Positions 24,654 through 36,454 of a stretch of 64,000 nt of DNA are shown here, piece by piece. The position numbers and the translations under genes were made by a program. How positions within the stretch are numbered: position 1 is the stretch's first letter; each line of letters opens with the position of its first letter. This DNA comes from Rhynchopus euleeides (Eukaryota > Euglenozoa > Diplonemea > Diplonemida > Diplonemidae). The stretch spans positions 1,178,001 to 1,242,000 of the forward strand of contig OY723307.1 of the NCBI GenBank assembly GCA_963210315.1. The letters run 5' to 3'. Below the pieces are notes generated by a model. It searched no databases, was not told the origin of the DNA, and saw only the letters and a list, made by a program, of their open reading frames with translations.

Positions 24654-26532
24654 TCAGACATGCTCGTGCTGATGCAGCATCTGCAGGATCTGCGGTGTTA
24701 TTGTGAAGAGGGCTAATGTGGCAGCAGCGGTCTGGACTCGGAAGTGATCCCATTTGCCGAACATCCAATACACAGCTGTCACGGGGGTGCGACACTTGTG
24801 CAGAACCGTGCACTGGATGAAGGAGAAGAAGGCCGTGATGGCGAGGAGCCCAGCAGTGTGCAGCAGGAGTGTCCCAGCTATGGCTTCGGGCCGGGCTGGC
24901 TGCGAGACAACTCTCCGGATCAGCACCAACACTGCTGCCGCAACCGTGGCACACGCGTCGACCTCCAGCGACACGAAGACGACCTGTCCTGCGAGAAACG
25001 TGGCCCTATCGCGCACCGCAGTGCCCTGTTTGCACCGCACTGCCACCGCGGTATTTATCGCCACGCGCACCGCCTCAGCAGCAACCTCGGAAGAGATGGC
25101 ATCAACAGGGCTGAGGCAGTGCATCAGCACCTTGGAGGGCAGGGCGAGGGCAAACTCCATCCCCACGAGGGGGACGCGCACCATCCACGGCAGGCGCGCG
25201 TGCGCCGCCTGGGCGAGGGGGGCGTAGACGGCGGTGGGCAGGGCAACGGCGATGGGCCACAGCCCGCGCAGGACTATCGCCGCACCGTTGCCCATGTTGT
25301 GGATGCGGGGTACCGCCGCGATGTGCAGGGCACAGCACAGCGCGCACGCTAGGAGCGGGGGCGCGGCAAGGCACGACGGGACCCGGCTGGCGGGGAAGCG
25401 GTGCTGCGCCACGCCGCACAGCAGCGCCACCGACACGCAGAAGGACAGCGGCACCAGCAGCGACAGGGCCCCCTCCATGGCGTGCATCCCGGTCAGCCCG
25501 CCCACCGCTGCATCCACAGACGCCGCAGCCAGCCACACCGCCAGCGTGAGCCTCGCAGGGAGGGTGCGCCCCCCAGGGTACTGTATGAGGATGCAGGCTG
25601 CGATGTATGCAAGCAGGACGGCGGCTGTCACTGCCACGTCGACGTGGCCCCACAGCGGAAGCGGGGCGTCGTCGCGGTGGTCCCCCGTGCCGTGTGCAAA
25701 GGCCTTCCAGGAGGCGATCAGCGCAGCGGTGGGTGCGACCCCTGCAGCGACCCAAAAGGCGTTGCCGAGGAAGCCCATGTGGCTGGTGCTCTCGCTCCAT
25801 GACCCGGCCATCGCGTCCTCCACAGCTTGCCACTGCTGCGACAGGTTGTCCTCGGGGCACATGGGGAGCGGGATGAGGTCGAAGGATACGGTGTCGATGT
25901 CTACAGTGTGGCCATCGCCAAGTGCCCATTCGGCAAACCCCGACGCGTGCAGCTCCCCGCTTTCTGAACTGCCGACGCTGTGCGTGGTGGGGGCGGGTGG
26001 AGGTGGAGGTGTGATCGCACAGAACGCAAACAACACAGAAGGGGGCGGATGAGTCATGTGAGAAGGGGCCCTGTTCCGGATTCTCTAGGATTTGCATTTG
26101 GATTTCGCGAATGGTAAAATCCAGCCGACGCACGCCCAACCCTTGAAGGCCGGCAGTGCTTTGCGGCGGGTGACATGTGTGCCTGCATACCCTATAGAAT
26201 GAACTTCGCGCGCAGGGTTCGACACCGTATCCACGACAGAGACAGCCTGTTGTGTTGGGCATGATGTAACGGCACAGCCACCCCCCCCTCCTACCCTCCA
26301 CCACACATACCTCAATATGCGAATAGCTCAACCGGCGCTGGGGGGCGTTGAGCGACTGGGCTGCAGTCAGGGCTGGTTCGCCTGCTGAGGCATCCTCCTC
26401 GAGCCAACCGAACCGTGCCGAAGGGAAGCCTTGGCTGAGCTCTGGCGGGCCCGCTGGCTTCTGCTCTCCCGAAGAGCTGGGGACTGGCCGCTCTGGGTTT
26501 GCGTCGTCGGTAGGCATGTCCTTACTCTGCAT
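24654..26532 (-). CDS. Multi-pass membrane protein of unknown family, three exons
   Basis: Exons at 26532-26311, 26246-26191 (only 56 bp) and 25977-24654 join in phases 0 and 2 with donors GTATGT and GTATGC, giving 533 residues. The splice is supported by phase: the 56-bp exon is required to keep the frame. The first 150 or so residues are polar; the rest has about ten hydrophobic segments of 18-22 residues rich in Ala, Leu and Val, for example VAVTAAVLLAYIAACILI and TLLLHTAGLLAITAFFSFI. It is therefore an integral membrane protein, possibly a transporter or channel, but I recognise no family motif. The start could instead be the Met at 26517 (MPTDDANP), since a CTGGTATGCAG precedes it. Confidence 0.75.
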
Positions 26533-27993
26533 ACCAGCAGGGGGTCACTGGCGCGTCAGAGGGGGATGGTGGGGCAGAGGCATGGCCTGCAAATCATCCC
26601 GCCCCACCCCACCCTCCGCTGCTGCCAACCACACTGCTTACCCACAGCGCAGCACAGAAGCTAGAGGAGGCCGTGCCGATGTGTCATGCCCTGCAATGGT
26701 GGGGAAAATGGGTGGGCGGGTGTACGGTGCGGGGGGAGGTATGATTTGCAGGCCATAAAGAATTTGGGTCTTGTGGGGCGGGCGGGGGGGGGAGGGGGTG
26801 GGGTGACTTCATACCCCGTGGGGGGAAAAAAAATGCAACGCAATTCAAATCGTCCACGGGGGGCCTTCGGTCCCAGGTGACTGAGTGAGAAAAAGCGAGG
26901 GGGTGGCCGCCTTCAGGGAGGAGGCGGGACACGCGCATTGTCACAAGAGCAAACTTGGACCACCACCACCACCCCTACCCCCTCCCCATACAATGGATCT
27001 CTCTGTCTTGACCCTTCCCCCCCCCCCACCCCCATCAGCATGTATCATGGCATCAGACAGGGTAGCCGAGTAGTCGATGCATCATCTCAAGACCAAGGGT
27101 ACCACCACCACCACCACCACCACCGCATCCGCTCCCAGACATGGGGGCGGGGAGCGTCAGTTAACCGGTGTGTGGTGCAGTGGGCTGCAGATATATGTTT
27201 GAGACGCAGGGCCACGAGTGGGAGGGGGGTGGGGGGGGAGGGCGGTTTATTGTTTACCGTGAAGAAAAGGTGGGAAGACATGCAGCAGCTCGTGGATCTG
27301 GTGGGTGGAGGAGGAGCGGAGGGGACGTATATATTGGTGCCTTCTTCACTTCTTGACAGCCAGGGTTTAAACCCTGTTGAACAACGTGTTGCAGCATGAA
27401 CCAGCAAGGACATCACGTGGGATATATTCTTTTTTGTTGGTTCCCTTCAAACGAATCACTGTGCTATTTTTTTTGGAAATTTTCGACCGACAACAACCTG
27501 GCGTGTGGGGCTGCCCCAAGCAGCGCCGTCCCACAAAAATCAGCATTTTATTTCCTCTGGAGAAGGCGTTCATTTTGCCTCTGGGAACGGTGGACGCAAA
27601 ATGAGGGGCTCCGAGCTTTCTCCAGCTCTCTATACGGCACCCAGCACTGCCCCACAATGCCACCCGGGGCACCCTACTGTCCCCGAAAGTGCAAGCGCCA
27701 GCATCAGGATGGATCCCTCGCCCACTCCTCTCCCTCCCCCTTCGAGTGAGTGGGCAACAGTCACACTTTCCACTCTCAAGGCAGTGTGCGGAATACAGAA
27801 AGCGGGGCGGGGCGGGAGGGGGGGCTGTGCACCACACACTATGCGACAGCCGTCATCAGAAAAAAAAATGAAGATCTTCCCCGAATGCCGTGTGCCAGGG
27901 GGTGGTGGTGGTGGGTTATAGTTCCCGCACCCCCCACACCTCCGCCCCCAGGCAGGCAAGGCATCATGTCTTACGTTGGAGCGCCTTCCGCGT
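26533..27993. other. Intergenic, no gene recognised
   Basis: It includes a partial MITE-like end at about 26857 (GGGGGGCCTTCGGTCCC followed by GAGTGAGAAAAAGCGAG), CCA/CAC triplet runs at 27100-27125 and a C run near 27020. Minus-strand frames at 27370-27840 lack homology. Confidence 0.4.
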
Positions 27994-30548
27994 TTAGCGC
28001 TTTCTGCTGCAGTGGACACACGCAAGGGCGTCACCCCAGTTAAACTCGTGGCAGGTTCCGCAGTGCCAATCATCCCCGCCTGCACCCGCAGCAGCAGCGG
28101 TGTCGGCGGCAGCAGGCGCCGCCGCCGGGGCCACACCACCACCCCCTGCCTTCTTCGCGGCCTGCTTTGCGCGGTACTCCCTCACCTCCGAGTCGTCGGA
28201 ATCGGTGTCATCGTCATCCTCGTTGCGCTTCGCAACCTCCTCCGTGGCTGCAGCTGCAGCAGCAGCAGGGGCTGCTGCAGCCGGCACCACACCACCACCC
28301 CCTGCCTTCTTCGCAGCCTGCTTCGCGCGGTACTCCCGCACCTCCGAGTCGTCGGAGTCGGTGTTGCTGTCATCCTCCGACTTCCACTTCTTCTCCCCTG
28401 CACCTGCACCTGCGGGAGCCGGCTGGGCCGCCGCCGCCGCCGCCGCCGGGGCCACACCACCACCCCCCGCCTTCTTCGCAGCCTGCTTCGCACGGTACTC
28501 CCGCACCTCCGAGTCGTCGGAGTCGGTGTCATCGTCGTCATGCCACACACCCTTCTTCTCCGAGCCAGGGGCAGGCGTGGCAGGAAGGGTGGACCTCTCT
28601 CGCGCCTCGGGCGACGGCCCCACCACGGAGACCTCCTTCTTCCCATCGATCGCCGCGACGCGGCGAAGCAGCTGCTGGATGACATGCTGCTGCGCCGACA
28701 CCGTCTCCTGCAGCTGCCCCACAGCATCGCACAGCTCCTCGTGGGTGAGCCCCTTCATGACGGACGCCACAGAGGGCCGCTTCGCGAGGGGCGACAGCTG
28801 CTGCGCATCCACGTCACAGATGTCCTCCTGCCCCCCACTCCGCACCTGCGCCAGGATACCTCCTTCAGGATCCCCGCCCGACGAGGAGGAGTCGTCTGCA
28901 CCCTCCTCCTCGTCCTCTTTTGCGTTCTCTGCAGGCTCGTCGAATTGGAACTCTCCGGTGATACCCTCGATGCCGAAGCCGTCCCACCCACCGACTGCGC
29001 CAACAAAATTCCCCTTGGCTGTGACGGAGCCGGTCAGCGGCTGGTATGCCGGGCCCGCAACCTCGTCAGATGGGATCGGCTTGTAGTCCTCTGTGAAGAG
29101 GCTGTAGTCGAGGGGGTGCCGTGTGGCGCGGTCCTCCAAGACATCCCCCACGAAGGAGAGGATCTTCTCGGGTGTGATGAGGGTCGCGTCCGACACGTAG
29201 ACCCCCTGCGCGTCCTCATCGGTGAACTCGCTGACGTCGAGCAGCAGCATGAGGGGCACCGTGTCGGGGGTGTCCACACGGGGTGCATTTGCACCCGCTG
29301 ACCAGGCGCGCAGGGCACGCGCGGACCAGCCCCGGCCCCAGGCGCGGCAGCCGGAGGCCAGAGCCTCTTCGACGTCGCGGCGGCGGCCCGGGCATACCCC
29401 GGAGCGTCCGGTGACGAATGTGATGACGCCCTTCTGCAGGAGCTTCGGGCCGGCCTCCGTCACCACCTTGCGGACGTTGCTGATGACTGCCTGTGAGCAG
29501 CGCTCCAGCAGGAGGACCAGGGCCTTGGAGCAGCCCAGGTCGAGGTCGGCCGCATAGGGTCCACAGGAGAGGTCGCCCACGCGTGGGGATCTGAAGGAGA
29601 GCTTGGCGGCCATGTCCGCGCCGCTGCCCGGTGTGAGGAAGGCCCGCTGGTTGACGAGGTGGCCGTGTTTGTCGACGACAATGAGGCTGGGGCCTGACCC
29701 GGAGGGGTCGTCTCCCGTCAGCTCCTCTGCCCAGTCGTGGAGGCGGTGGCGGGCGGCCTCGCAGTCGAAAGGCACGGTCGGCCAATTGCCGTGGCGCTTC
29801 TGGTAGCTGCTCCACATCAGGGGCTCGTCCTCATCGCAGTCGTCTGCGATGTCCGTGACTGCGATGATTTCAAAGGAGTCGCCCACCTTGGCCTTCATCT
29901 CGGTGTAGAAGCGTGCCAGTGCCTTGCTGTATTCATCGCAGATGTCGCATGTGTGGGACCAGAAGTACACAGCGATGGTCTTCCCCGCGATGTCAGCCGT
30001 GTCCTTCTTCTGCTTGTCCTGTTGGGGGTAAGGGCGGGAGATGGGGGTGTGCGTGTGGCACCTTGGCGATAGGATCGCACTTCCCCACCAGCACAGGGTG
30101 CTGCAGCACAAAAGCAACCCCACCCTCGCAGCGCAACATACCTGTGTGTACAGCGAGGGGCCCAGCAGGTGCTGCATATCGTGCCGGGCAATGTCGGCCT
30201 TCTTGAGGCATTTGGTGCACACGTCGTAGTTGCACTCCCTGCACCCGAGGAATCTGTGGCAGTGTGGTGTGTGGCAGTGTAAGCAGGGCGGAGGCAGGCG
30301 GGAGCTTCCCCCTTCCACCTTCTCCCTTCTCACCCACTAACTTGCGAGAAGAAGTGACCACCCCCACGCGACATAACATAGGACGGCACATTTGGCCTGG
30401 CAGATGCACAAGCTACATACTCCGCCACCACAGCAATGCGCTTGCACTCATCGCACAGAAGCTTCTTGTGGACACGCTTGCGTCCCTCCGTCGGTGCGTC
30501 CAGCTCGCACTTCAGCGGGTGCCCCGCCTTGCACACCTTCTGAGACAT
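27994..30548 (-). CDS. Nucleoredoxin/tryparedoxin-like protein with N-terminal ZZ/DC1-type and C-terminal RanBP2-type zinc fingers
   Basis: Exons at 30548-30421, 30253-30142 and 30018-27994 join in phases 2 and 0 (donors GTATGT), giving 754 residues. Residues 1-80 carry a Cys/His cluster (LLCDECKR, then GCRECNYDVCTKC) like a ZZ or DC1 zinc domain; it is completed only by splicing. A thioredoxin fold follows, with VYFWSHTCDICDEYSKAL and Cys104-x-x-Cys107 as the likely redox pair, as in nucleoredoxin and tryparedoxin. A second, weaker thioredoxin-like part runs to PEKILSFVGDVLEDR. After an acidic stretch come three copies of DSDDSEVREYRAKQAAKKAG, and the chain ends with a RanBP2-type finger, WHCGTCHEFN plus CVHC. 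A role in redox control of protein or RNA complexes is inference. Confidence 0.85.
28150..28535 (-). repeat. Three tandem coding repeats in the nucleoredoxin-like gene
   Basis: Units of about 160 bp start near 28474, 28312 and 28153 in the coding direction. Each encodes DSDDSEVREYRAKQAAKKAG followed by an Ala/Pro spacer. The spacers differ in length, so the repeats probably arose by unequal exchange. Confidence 0.8.
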
Positions 30549-31441
30549 TTTTCCTCCACACACACACCCACCCCACTCTCCGATGAGGTGGTGCGTGCGC
30601 AAGGCTGCGGTGGGTGGGGAGTTTGGATGACTCAGAACAAGAAATGCAGAACAAAAAAAATGGAGGCCGCAGAATCGAACCCCTTTCACTCCAAAGGCTG
30701 CGGGAGGGGCAGGGAGTGCGGTGGGGGTGGGGGTGTGGGTGGACGGTGGCAGCAGACTGGGTTGACAGCCCTAATCACCCCTGCAGGATCAGGATGGCGT
30801 TGCGACACACCAGACTTCAAATCCTCCAGCTGACACGACCCCCCCCCCCCCTCCCCCCAGACGTTCCCGCGACTCCTCCCTCGTACATAACAAGGCCTGG
30901 AGATGACCTCCCGACGAGAACACGCTGAGCCTGACGCCATTCCTCCCTGTTTCACTTTCTCTCTCTTTGAACCCAAACCACCTCAATGCCTGCACAAAAA
31001 AGACGACACACCAAAGTCTGTATGTTAAAGCATACATGAGAATGCCCAAAATAGGCACCTAAATCAGGGGGGGAGAAGGGGGAAGGGTGGAGGGAGAGAG
31101 GAGGGGGGGGGGGGGGCGGGAGCCATGGTGCAGAGGAGAAAGGCCCTGCCCTGTGGCCCTTTTCATTCCCTGCCCCTCTCCCCTCTCCCCCCTCGGGCCT
31201 CGGGCCACCCCCCCCCCTCCTTTTTTTTGGATTTTCTTGCAAGCAGCAGCAGCACACAGCGTGCCGCGGCTCAACCCTCTACACCTCCCAGCGGCTTGTC
31301 GGAGATTGGGGTTGTGCAGAACAAGCCACACCATACTGTCAGGAACGATTGTGAATCTCTCGACGAGCCCTGAGGGTGTTCCCAGGGGGTAGGGGGGGGG
31401 GGGGGGGGGATAGGGGTCTTGTGTTGTGTTACTTGGGAAAG
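30549..31441. other. Intergenic, upstream of the nucleoredoxin-like gene
   Basis: No gene is seen. At 30660-30690 the minus strand reads GGGGTTCGATTCTGCGGCC followed by TCCA and a T run, like a tRNA 3' end, but no matching 5' half or T stem can be built. C runs lie at 30840 and 31207, G runs at 31101 and 31395. Confidence 0.4.
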
Positions 31442-31449
31442 CCCTTGTT

Positions 31450-32240
31450 CAGTGTTTAAGATACTGTTATGAAAAACGGGGCTTAGCCCCGGTTTTTGAG
31501 ATTTTGCCCCGAAAAACCGGGGGTGCCTCTTTTTTTTTTTCCACCGGGATTTTTCTGAGATTCTGTCCGGGTACTATTCCAGGGTACTTTTTGGCCAGAG
31601 GAGGCCGGGGCCAAGAGCACAGTGCCCTGCCCCAGGGTTAGCCCGATGAACCTGTTGAGCACAACGGGTGCACGTTGACTACATGCGGCGTGCGACTATG
31701 GAGCAGAATCAGCTGTTCGCTACCGTGGCCTCCGGCGGCTGGGGGGCTCCGCCCCCCAGACCCCCCTGTGCCGTCTGCCTGTCTTATATCCAACACCCTT
31801 TGGGGTCAATTGGGGATGGAATACAGACCACCCCGGGAGGATGCAGGCAGCTCACAGAATCGTACGGTTACAAGGAACAGATGCTCACTACCGTGGCCTC
31901 CGGCGGCTGGGGGGCTCCGCCCCCCAGACCCCCCATGTGGCCTGTGCCTGTCCAGAACCAAGTCTGCAAGGGCAACCTGCGGTGCTTTCAACACCACCGC
32001 GCTCTCCCGAACGCCTTTCTCATCGAGTGGCTCCTTCGCGTTGGCGCCAAGAAGGAGCGCGCTCCTCTCGGACCTGGCAGCGGCCCCCGCAGAGGAGCCA
32101 CCCTGCCCATCCCAGTTGAGTGGCGTGGGGTGGTGTGTTGTGGGAAGGGAAAGCCCTTCCAGTTGGAGAAATGGCTGAAATTTTACCCCCGATTACCCCC
32201 GGTTTTCGGCGCGCAGCCCGGAACCCTATCTTTTACCCTG
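31450..32240 (+). mobile_element. Non-autonomous hAT-type element, copy 2, with 8-bp target duplication
   Basis: Same 791-bp length as copy 1 (6772-7562) and nearly identical, but inverted. The ends are CAGTGTTTAAGAT and ATCTTTTACCCTG. It is flanked by a perfect 8-bp direct repeat CCCTTGTT (31442-31449 and 32241-32248). The two different, intact target duplications show two independent and recent insertions. Confidence 0.92.
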
Positions 32241-32248
32241 CCCTTGTT

Positions 32249-32886
32249 GCAGTAAAAAAAAGAATAGGGCTGTTTGTTTGTTTTGTGCGGCAAACCCGGC
32301 ACCACAAATAAAAAAAACACCACCACATCGCCGGACCGCACGTTCCGCCCAAGCTTGATGGGAAGTCGGGTTGTCGAGAGTGAAGGTAAAAGCTTGATGG
32401 GGGATGGGGGGAGGGGGGGGGGGGCATAAAATTGAATAGAATAATATAACGTTGTTAGCGGATTCGGGGCCTGACCCAGCAGATGGCTGGGGAGGGGGGA
32501 GGAGGAGGAGGAGGGGATGATTTTGCCAAGGTGAAGGTAAGGCAACCACCCAACACTCTCTAGCAAGCATGTGTGCCCCCCCTAAATATTTTTTTGCAGT
32601 CACTGCACCAGGTAAATTAAGGTTGTGCAGGAAAACTGCGCGCACAACGGGCCGGGGGGGGTGGGGGCTCTGGAGGGTGTGAAGGCACGCTCCACCACAC
32701 CAAAAGCAAACACGGCACCCTCCAAATCATACAGAATGATGCGGGGGACCCCTTCATGAGTCCGGAGTGCGATCCGCACAGCCACACGCGCACAACACAA
32801 CGACACAGCCCAGGAACGGGGTTGGGGCTACAGCAAGAGGAGGGGGGGGCGTTGAAAAGCTCGTTTTGACCCCCCGCCCCCCCTCA
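32249..32886. other. Intergenic downstream of the first E2 gene
   Basis: It contains a fragment of dispersed repeat F next to the hAT-type element (TTTGTGCGGCAAACCCGG) and a G run at 32405-32424. No gene is recognised. Confidence 0.4.
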
Positions 32887-35800
32887 TCACAACTGCTCGA
32901 GAATACGTTCCGTCGCCTCCAGCACATCCTCCGGATGTGCCTCACCAACGGGCGTTGCGCCCATGCCGAAAGGGCCCCTCGGGAAGCCGAAACCACTGGC
33001 ATCGACGCCTGCCGTGCTGTGTTGCAGCCACTGCCGTGCCTGGGCCAGGATGATGTCCTTCTTCAAGCGGAAATGCGTCTCGACGACCTCCTGAAACACA
33101 CCGCTACGGCGCTGCAGCTGCTGCAGCATCCCGACCTGCAGGCGAGTGGGGGTTGGGTGGATGATGGCAATGTAGAGGAGCAAACTGACTTTACTGACAT
33201 GAGGGGGGTGCAGAGGCACAATTCCTGACATGAGAGAGGTGTAAAGGCATCATCTTGTGGGTTCGTTGATTGCGATACACTGTGGAAGTTCTGTGAACTC
33301 GGGCTGTGAACCGGATGGACCGAGTTCAGGGACGGCATTGAAAAAAGGTGGAGCCGGCGTCTGTAATGTCTTTGTGCAACTGGGAAAAATGTGTGTGGGC
33401 AAACAGGCATACCTTGACGGTGAACAGGCGGATGTATTCGTTGTACTCATCTGACTTCTGCTTGCTCCCCGTCTCCCACCCCGGCTCGTTGTAGTAGGGC
33501 TCGCTGACAAGGATGAGGGCCTGGATGGAGAGCAGGACCTGGAGGAGGGTGGACTTGCCGGGGATCCAGCCCGGGCCGGACCAGGTGCCCAGCAGGCTGA
33601 GGCACACCTTCCCGTTGGCGTAGAGGTTGGGGTTCATCCGGATGTTGCCGCCCGACGTGTCGACCAGCTGCACCTGCGGCGGCACGTCGGGGTAGGTCGG
33701 GGGGAGGTAGATGTCGAACGTGAAGCACCCGTTCTCATAGGGTGTCCCTGCAGGGCCGATGATCAGCGCCTTCAGGGCGTCGTTCCGCTCCTCGTCGACA
33801 CGCAGGAAGATCCCCGAGTCCCACGTCACAGGCAGGTTCGTCGCCATCGTCGACAGCTCCTTCATCCTCTTCATCATCTCGAGGGACGACGGGGCCTTCT
33901 GCATGTTCTCAGCAAAGGCATGGTTGTAGCCGTGGCGACCACTCCCGTCATGAAAAGTCGTCATCTCGAGGCGAAGGTTTCCCAGAAGCTCGACGTAGTC
34001 AGCATCACGCGGTGCCTCTGCAGGGGCCGTGCCGTGCTGCAGGATGCCAATGCGGACGCACTCCACAGCATCGCGGATGGACATTGCCATGCTCTCTGCC
34101 GATGCAGTCTCCCCATCCCCCGCATTCTCAGACTCCGGCGTCTTGCTGATGATGGCGATGGCACACCTGACGTACAGCTCTGCCTGCTGTGCCACCTTCT
34201 CCAGCAGCGACGCCACGGAGGGGGTGCCGTGCTGCAGGAGGGCGCACAGCTCCCTCTTCTGCGCCATCTCCTTCAGCAGCTCGAACACGCTGTGGTAGAG
34301 CTCGCAGCGCTTCGACATGTCGATCATCGAGTCGTTGCGGAGCAGCGAGCAGAGGGAGCCCACCAGGGCACCGCACGCCGCGACAGCGAAGTCTGGGTAC
34401 AGCGGCAGGCCCAGGGTGAGGGCGCTGCTCTGCAGGCAGGCCTGCGTGTCCTGCAGGAGGCGTGCCACCTCCGCGTCGCTGACGTCCTCCGGTGGGGCCT
34501 GTTCCGGTGCCGCATCCGAAGGGCCGGCTGGGAGGCCCCACGGGCCCCGAGCCTGCGCCAAGCTGCGGTGGTTCTTGCCGATTGCGGTGAAGGTCTGGCC
34601 CCCGCGTTTCACAGTGGCGGCGACGATGCCCCGGGGCGCGCTGTTCTGCAGGCGGCGCACGGCATCGTGCAACCCATACACCACCCCTGCAAGAAAACAC
34701 TTCTCCTTCAGCACGCCCAGCACATCCGCGTGGCATTCGTCAAGCCGCTGCAGGAGTGTGGTGGTGTGGGCGCAAGCATTGGAGGGAAGAGGGGGGGGGG
34801 GGGGGGGCAGTGATGTGCTATACGACGTATATCCGGATCTTGAACGTATATATACGTATATATACATGGCGTATATATACGTATATATACGCATATACGT
34901 TGCAATATACGTTACGTTCTTCCTGTGGGCAATGTGTGGGTGAGAGGGTCCACGATCCCGAAGGTGCACAGTATGTGGGACACAGCTTGGCTGTCCACCC
35001 TTACGCTAGCCGGGCACGCTTCGCGGTCCTGGTACGGGTCCTACTAGACGAGCGCCGCTCGTTCTTCGAGAGTCGGGAACATTGCTCAGTCTTGGCGCCA
35101 CCTTGGCGAGGTAAGGAAACGTTGCATCACCAGCATTGCCCACTACCTGATCGGTGCCCACGTGCCGTACTCGCGTTATCCCATCAAACGCCGTCTCCGG
35201 GCGAACACGACCAAAAACGATGTGTCGTCTTTGGAAAGACTCCAGCACAGCATGGTCACCACCAGTCAATACCTGGGTGCCCCGTCGCCACTCAGTAAGG
35301 GACTCAGAAAGGCACCTCCCCTCTGCACAGGTTCCACTGTGCACAGGGGAGGGCGGTGTCTTTCTAACTGCCCAACAACATGTGGCCACGTAAGGTGCGG
35401 CACAACCGAAGCGGAACACCCTGTGGGCAGCGGATTGGCGTTTCACTTCGTTCCAAGGGAAGTATCTGTCGAAGGCACAGAGCGGGATATACCCACTCAA
35501 CATATCCTGTGGGAGATCCCACCCAGGTGACCCCACAGTGACCTGGCCACCGTGCAACAGGGAATTACATAGGGGACGTATATTTCCGGATTTTCGGGAC
35601 CTCCGAACGTATATATACGTATATATACATTGGCGTATATATACATCGGCACATCACTGGGGGGGGGGTGGTGAAGTAGAGGCAAATGTAAGGTGCGAGG
35701 CTGTGTGGCCCGGATTGTGGTTGCGTGGGAACAAATGGCAGGCGTGTGGTGGTGTCGCAGCATCAAGCCAAGAAAGGGGCAGCACAGAAAGTTCCCCTGC

Positions 35801-36209
35801 GGTTCGTGACCCGCTAACTCTCAAAAGAAGACAGCCGCGTGTCATGGGAGGGGGCATACCGTGATAACGTCCTTCAGGGGCACGTGTTGCAGGACATCGA
35901 GTGCCAGTATGTCTGTCGTGCCAGTTCGGTCCAAGAGCGGCGAGGGGTCACGGCACAGCAGCTGTTGTTTGAAATGCCATGTGGATAGGCCTCAGACCGG
36001 CTAGAAGAGCGGCGGTTTTGGAGGCACAACGCCTCATCCAACCTGCCTTTTGTTGCACATCGCCTCCTTGCTTGAGTGAAATACGAACCACATGAACCCC
36101 GGATAATGTTTGGGGGGGGGGGAAGCCGTGCCGAAAAAATATACGCACTGAACAGGGGATCTGACGTGAGCTCCACGATGGCACCACACTCCCATGAATA
36201 TGGCCACAT
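32887..36209 (-). CDS. BIRC6/UBE2O-type ubiquitin-conjugating enzyme (E2), paralogue 1
   Basis: Supported exons: 35961-35860, 34747-33413 and 33135-32887, joined in phase 0 with donors GTATGC, 561 residues. The UBC domain holds PAGTPYENGCFTFDIYLPP, RMNPNLYANGKVCLSLLGTW (catalytic Cys within GKVCLS) and QVLLSIQALILVSEPYYNEP, the pattern of the large BIRC6 and UBE2O hybrid E2/E3 enzymes, which load ubiquitin and pass it to substrates. A helical region with RNDSMIDMSKRCELYHSVFE precedes it. A first coding exon probably lies at about 36209-36148 (MWPYSWECGAIVELTSDPLF), by analogy with paralogue 2, but its donor is not GTATG and the join is unresolved. Intron 34748-35859 carries a hAT-type element. 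Four hundred bases of the UBC exon show no difference from paralogue 2 by eye. Confidence 0.85.
33481..33880 (-). repeat. 400-bp block matching 43770-44169, E2 paralogue 1
   Basis: By eye the block shows no difference from the paralogue over 400 bp, including third codon positions, while the sequence on both sides differs strongly. It covers the UBC domain core. A second short shared block lies at about 34276-34352 (44598-44675 in the paralogue). Confidence 0.85.
34808..35659. mobile_element. Non-autonomous hAT-like element in the C-tract of an E2 intron
   Basis: The termini CAGTGATGTGC and GCACATCACTG are followed inward by arrays of CGTATATATACG palindromes. Both flanks are runs of at least eight G (plus strand), which fits an 8-bp target duplication but cannot be delimited. 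On the sense strand the insertion point is the C-rich tract about 60 bases before the 3' splice site at 34747. The interior encodes no transposase. Confidence 0.8.
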
Positions 36210-36454
36210 CACACACACACAAAAAACAGTTGCCCTTGTAGCGAGTCTGAAAGACTAACGGAGAGGCACATCACTCAGAAACATGTTTGATTGCAGCAGA
36301 TCACCGAGCGCCTTGCTCATGATGTACCCACCACCGGATCTAAGAGGATGGAGCGGAGACGAGGGGGGGGGGGGGGGGGGGGGTGAAAAAAACTCCCACC
36401 ACCAACACCACCACCAGAACACACTCACTCACTCACTCACCCCCACCCCCGCTT

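Noticed and set aside
27976-29301. 441-codon plus-strand frame
   Set aside because: It lies wholly opposite exon 3 of the nucleoredoxin-like gene and is Arg/Leu-rich, the antisense of its repeats.
30655-30700. tRNA-like 3' end (GGTTCGATTC, then CCA and a T run) on the minus strand
   Set aside because: No acceptor 5' strand, D arm or anticodon arm can be built upstream and the T stem does not pair.
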